From: Xenorhabdus ishibashii
GTDB taxonomy: Bacteria > Pseudomonadota > Gammaproteobacteria > Enterobacterales > Enterobacteriaceae
Reading direction: 5' to 3'
Length of the DNA stretch: 63,840 bases
Assembly (NCBI RefSeq): GCF_002632755.1
Contig: NZ_NJAK01000003.1
Coordinates: forward strand, 1-63,840
Shown here: piece by piece, positions 61,379-63,840 of the stretch
Layout of the letters: every line of letters begins with the position of its first letter
Numbering within the stretch: position 1 is the first letter of the stretch
Made by a program: the position numbers and the translations under genes
Notes under the pieces: generated by a model
Seen by the model: the letters and a program-made list of their open reading frames with translations, nothing else
Told to the model about the DNA's origin: nothing
Database searches by the model: none

Positions 61379-62736
61379 AGATCATGAAAAAAACAGGGAT
61401 TGCTTTACTTTGTTCTTGCAGTTTATCCATGCCATTGAAAGCCGATGTGAATTCAGATCTGAATAATTTTTTTAATAAACTTGGCGGTGGTTCAAATGTA
61501 ACTAAAGGGGGCGCATGGCAAGGACAATCCGCTGGCTATCTTACTGGAGGAGCTTTGTTTGTCAGAGTACCCGTTCGTAATATACAACTTATTTCAGTGA
61601 CACTTCCCGATGTAAAGGCGGGTTGTGGTGGTATTGATGCCTATTTAGGGGCTTTTTCTTTCATCAACAGTGATCAAATTAAAGCAATCGCTAAACAAAT
61701 TTTAAGTAATGCCGTTGGATATGCTTTTGATCTTGCGCTAGAAACAACCATGCCGCAAGTCAAATCGGTAAAAGATTATTTACAACGGTTAGCTCAGGAC
61801 ATGAATAGCCTGAATGTTTCTACTTGCCAAGCTGCACAGGGTATCGTTGGAGGGTTAGCACCAAAGTCTCAAGCAACCAGTGAATTTGTGTGTCAATCTA
61901 TTGCTCAGAACCATAGCGTATTTGCGGATTGGGCGGCGGCTCGTCAAGGTTGCGGGGCAGGAGGTGAGACAGATAAAGTTTTTAATAAAGCCAATGATGA
62001 AGAAAAAAAGCGCATTCCTAGAAATAAGAATTTAACTTGGTCAGCGTTTACGAAAATCAATCAATTTATTTCTAGTGACCGAGAATTGAAAGAGTTAATG
62101 ATGGCAGTCGTTGGAACTGTCATTTATGACAATAAAGGCCATTTAACGATTATTCCTTCGATGGGAGCTAGTGATTCATTGGTGAATGCTTTGCTTTATG
62201 GTGGTGAAACGGAAATATACCGTTGTGATGATGAATCGCAATGCTTAAAACCTAAAAAAGCAAAATTGGATATTAAATCCAATAAAGCAATGGTCGAACA
62301 AGTGAGAGTTGTATTGACGAGTATTTATGACAAAGTGAAGAAAGACATTCCGCTTAATGATAAAGAAAAAATGTTTATTAATAGTACTCGCGTACCTATT
62401 CACCGTTTCATTGTTGATTCCGCTATGCTAAACATGGATTCCTCTTTTATCACTAATCAATCTGAATATATTGCTCTGGATATCACGCTGGCTTACATCG
62501 ACGGTTTAATTGATACTGTGGAAATGGCCGCGGCGGGTTCGTTGAATAGTGAAGAAGAAAATAAGCAATTTCAAGGTAATTTAGCCAGTGTGAGAACAAA
62601 GTTGGGGCAACGCCTGAATAAAATTCAGATAAAGCAAAACTCATTTCTTGAAGCCAATAACCAACTAATGATATTGAGAAAACAATTGTCTAACTCAGTA
62701 TCATCGCAAATGATGCAAAACTATACATGGGAATAA
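61375..62736 (+). CDS. traH: TraH pilus assembly protein
   Basis: 453 residues (F 458). Signal peptide about 1-23. It begins FFNKLGGGSNVTKGGAWQGQ and contains GCGGIDAYLGAFSFINSDQI, QAAQGIVGG and DEWAAARQGC-like FADWAAARQGCG, all typical. C-terminal coiled coil. It ends three bases before traG. Confidence 0.96.
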   Translation: MKIMKKTGIALLCSCSLSMPLKADVNSDLNNFFNKLGGGSNVTKGGAWQGQSAGYLTGGALFVRVPVRNIQLISVTLPDVKAGCGGIDAYLGAFSFINSDQIKAIAKQILSNAVGYAFDLALETTMPQVKSVKDYLQRLAQDMNSLNVSTCQAAQGIVGGLAPKSQATSEFVCQSIAQNHSVFADWAAARQGCGAGGETDKVFNKANDEEKKRIPRNKNLTWSAFTKINQFISSDRELKELMMAVVGTVIYDNKGHLTIIPSMGASDSLVNALLYGGETEIYRCDDESQCLKPKKAKLDIKSNKAMVEQVRVVLTSIYDKVKKDIPLNDKEKMFINSTRVPIHRFIVDSAMLNMDSSFITNQSEYIALDITLAYIDGLIDTVEMAAAGSLNSEEENKQFQGNLASVRTKLGQRLNKIQIKQNSFLEANNQLMILRKQLSNSVSSQMMQNYTWE

Positions 62737-62739
62737 AAT

Positions 62740-63840
62740 ATGGCAACTCCATTAGAAGTGACTATTTTGTATGGTGTTGATATTGTTTATCAAACGTTTC
62801 AGGCTGTCGCTGCTATTGTGCAAAATAAAGGTTGGGCGACGTTATTATGGTTAGCTGAAACAATAGGGGTGCTTGTTTGCGTAACAAAATACATAAAAAC
62901 ACACGATCTCCGAGCAGTCGGCGGTTGGGCGCTCACTTTTACGATTGTTTCTGCCATGTTACTAACACCCAAAATAGATGTTATTGTTCGGGATATGACA
63001 ACCCCCGCAGTTGTTAAAAAAGTTGATAATGTCCCAGCCGGTTTAGCTATACCTTTCTGGTTACTTACCGAAATTGGGAATGGCACAGCAAGAATGTATG
63101 ATAATTTTTTTTCTCAACCTAATGAATTGCAATATACAAAAACAGGGTTGTTATTTGGACAAAAACTACTGCAAGATAGCTATACACTAGGGATAAAAAA
63201 CCCTGAATTTAATATGAATTTTGGTAGCTATACCAATAATTGTATTATTCCCGATATGCAGTTAAATCATAAATATTCTATTTCTGATTTATTTAGTGAC
63301 ACGAAAGTTTACGACAAAATATTTTCTAACGGAAGTCCAGTCAGGGGGCTTTACTATACATCTGGAAATAACGCACAGCCACTATATTTAACGTGTAAAG
63401 ATGCCGCTGCACGATTAAAATCTATTCTTGTTCAAGAAGCCACTAATCCTAATAGTGCAACACTCTTATCATTAGCGCGTAAATATGCTATTGGGGAAAA
63501 CGGGCAACAAACAAACGCCATATTGTCATCGCGTGTTGATAATGTTTATTCCCGCCTTATCGGTGCCAGTCAAGGCGCAGTAGATATTTTAAAACAAAAT
63601 ATTACTGTGAATGCATTAAGAGCTTCGCTGAACCAATTTCCCGCAGCAATGGACAGTAGCGCTGATTTAGTCGGTATTACTTCTCAGCAATCATTGATGA
63701 AAATGAAGCTAGCTCAGTTATCGAGTTATGAAGTTGCTGGCGAAATGTTGCCTCTGATGCATACTGCATTTTTAACATTATTAATCGGTATTTTCCCGAT
63801 TATAGTGTTAGCGCTTTTTATCAAAGAAATGGCATGGGCG
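62740..63840 (+). CDS. traG: traG, 5' part (continues at base 1)
   Basis: 367 codons to the window edge, open to the last base. The N-terminal membrane region and a periplasmic domain match F TraG: KVDNVPAGLAIPFWLLTEIG, FFSQPNELQYTKTGLLFGQK and CKDAAARLKSILV, then VNALRASLNQFP. The frame enters base 1 directly (frame 1), showing the window to be circular DNA. This half, needed for pilus assembly in F, is intact. Confidence 0.95.
   Translation, partial: MATPLEVTILYGVDIVYQTFQAVAAIVQNKGWATLLWLAETIGVLVCVTKYIKTHDLRAVGGWALTFTIVSAMLLTPKIDVIVRDMTTPAVVKKVDNVPAGLAIPFWLLTEIGNGTARMYDNFFSQPNELQYTKTGLLFGQKLLQDSYTLGIKNPEFNMNFGSYTNNCIIPDMQLNHKYSISDLFSDTKVYDKIFSNGSPVRGLYYTSGNNAQPLYLTCKDAAARLKSILVQEATNPNSATLLSLARKYAIGENGQQTNAILSSRVDNVYSRLIGASQGAVDILKQNITVNALRASLNQFPAAMDSSADLVGITSQQSLMKMKLAQLSSYEVAGEMLPLMHTAFLTLLIGIFPIIVLALFIKEMAWA

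Overview
The window reads as one complete circular conjugative plasmid of about 63.8 kb, opened inside traG. The reading frame of traG at the right end (from 62740) continues without a break into base 1. Base composition is AT-rich (roughly one third G+C by eye). The F-type transfer operon, the Hha/H-NS pair, CcdAB and a TolC-like protein place the host in the Enterobacterales. The low G+C and many decayed genes suggest a Morganellaceae-type host (Arsenophonus, Proteus or Providencia relatives); that is inference.

Transfer region. An orf169-like transglycosylase gene (47097-47570, minus) and an oriT region (about 47575-48020) precede traM, a divergent HTH regulator, and traA-L-E-K-B-V-C-trbI-W-U-trbC-N-F-trbB-H-G. 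The operon runs through the end of the window and resumes at base 1. After traG (3' half broken by four frame changes) come a traS-position membrane protein, traD and traI. traT, traY, traJ, traQ and traX were not recognised. Behind traI lie an Hha-like gene, an H-NS-like gene, a membrane protein and a secreted SGNH hydrolase.

Stability and accessory region (11.5-25.3 kb). It holds a Phd/ParE pair, a YoeB remnant, CcdAB, VapBC, a higher-G+C resolvase with a res-like site and broken kfrA, several small orphan proteins, a type II ParMR system whose parM is out of frame at a G9 tract, and a type Ib ParF/ParG system headed by nineteen perfect 8-bp repeats.

Replication (25.4-30.4 kb). There are two replicons: an FII-like RepA with a CopA-like antisense RNA, and a Rep_3 initiator with 22-bp iterons and a DnaA box. 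IS630 and phage-like debris lies between them.

Leading region (30.5-47.1 kb). If nic is where predicted, this is the first DNA to enter a recipient, and nearly all its genes are templated by the transferred strand. Many are small unknown proteins. Several share promoters with a palindrome filling the 17-bp spacer, and short hairpins directly before the Shine-Dalgarno. An 834-bp direct repeat brackets about 12 kb. That segment includes a tolC homologue followed by three tandem genes for alanine-rich, cysteine-containing peptides. Repeated hairpin-rich noncoding blocks sit upstream of leading genes and may be single-strand promoters or origins.
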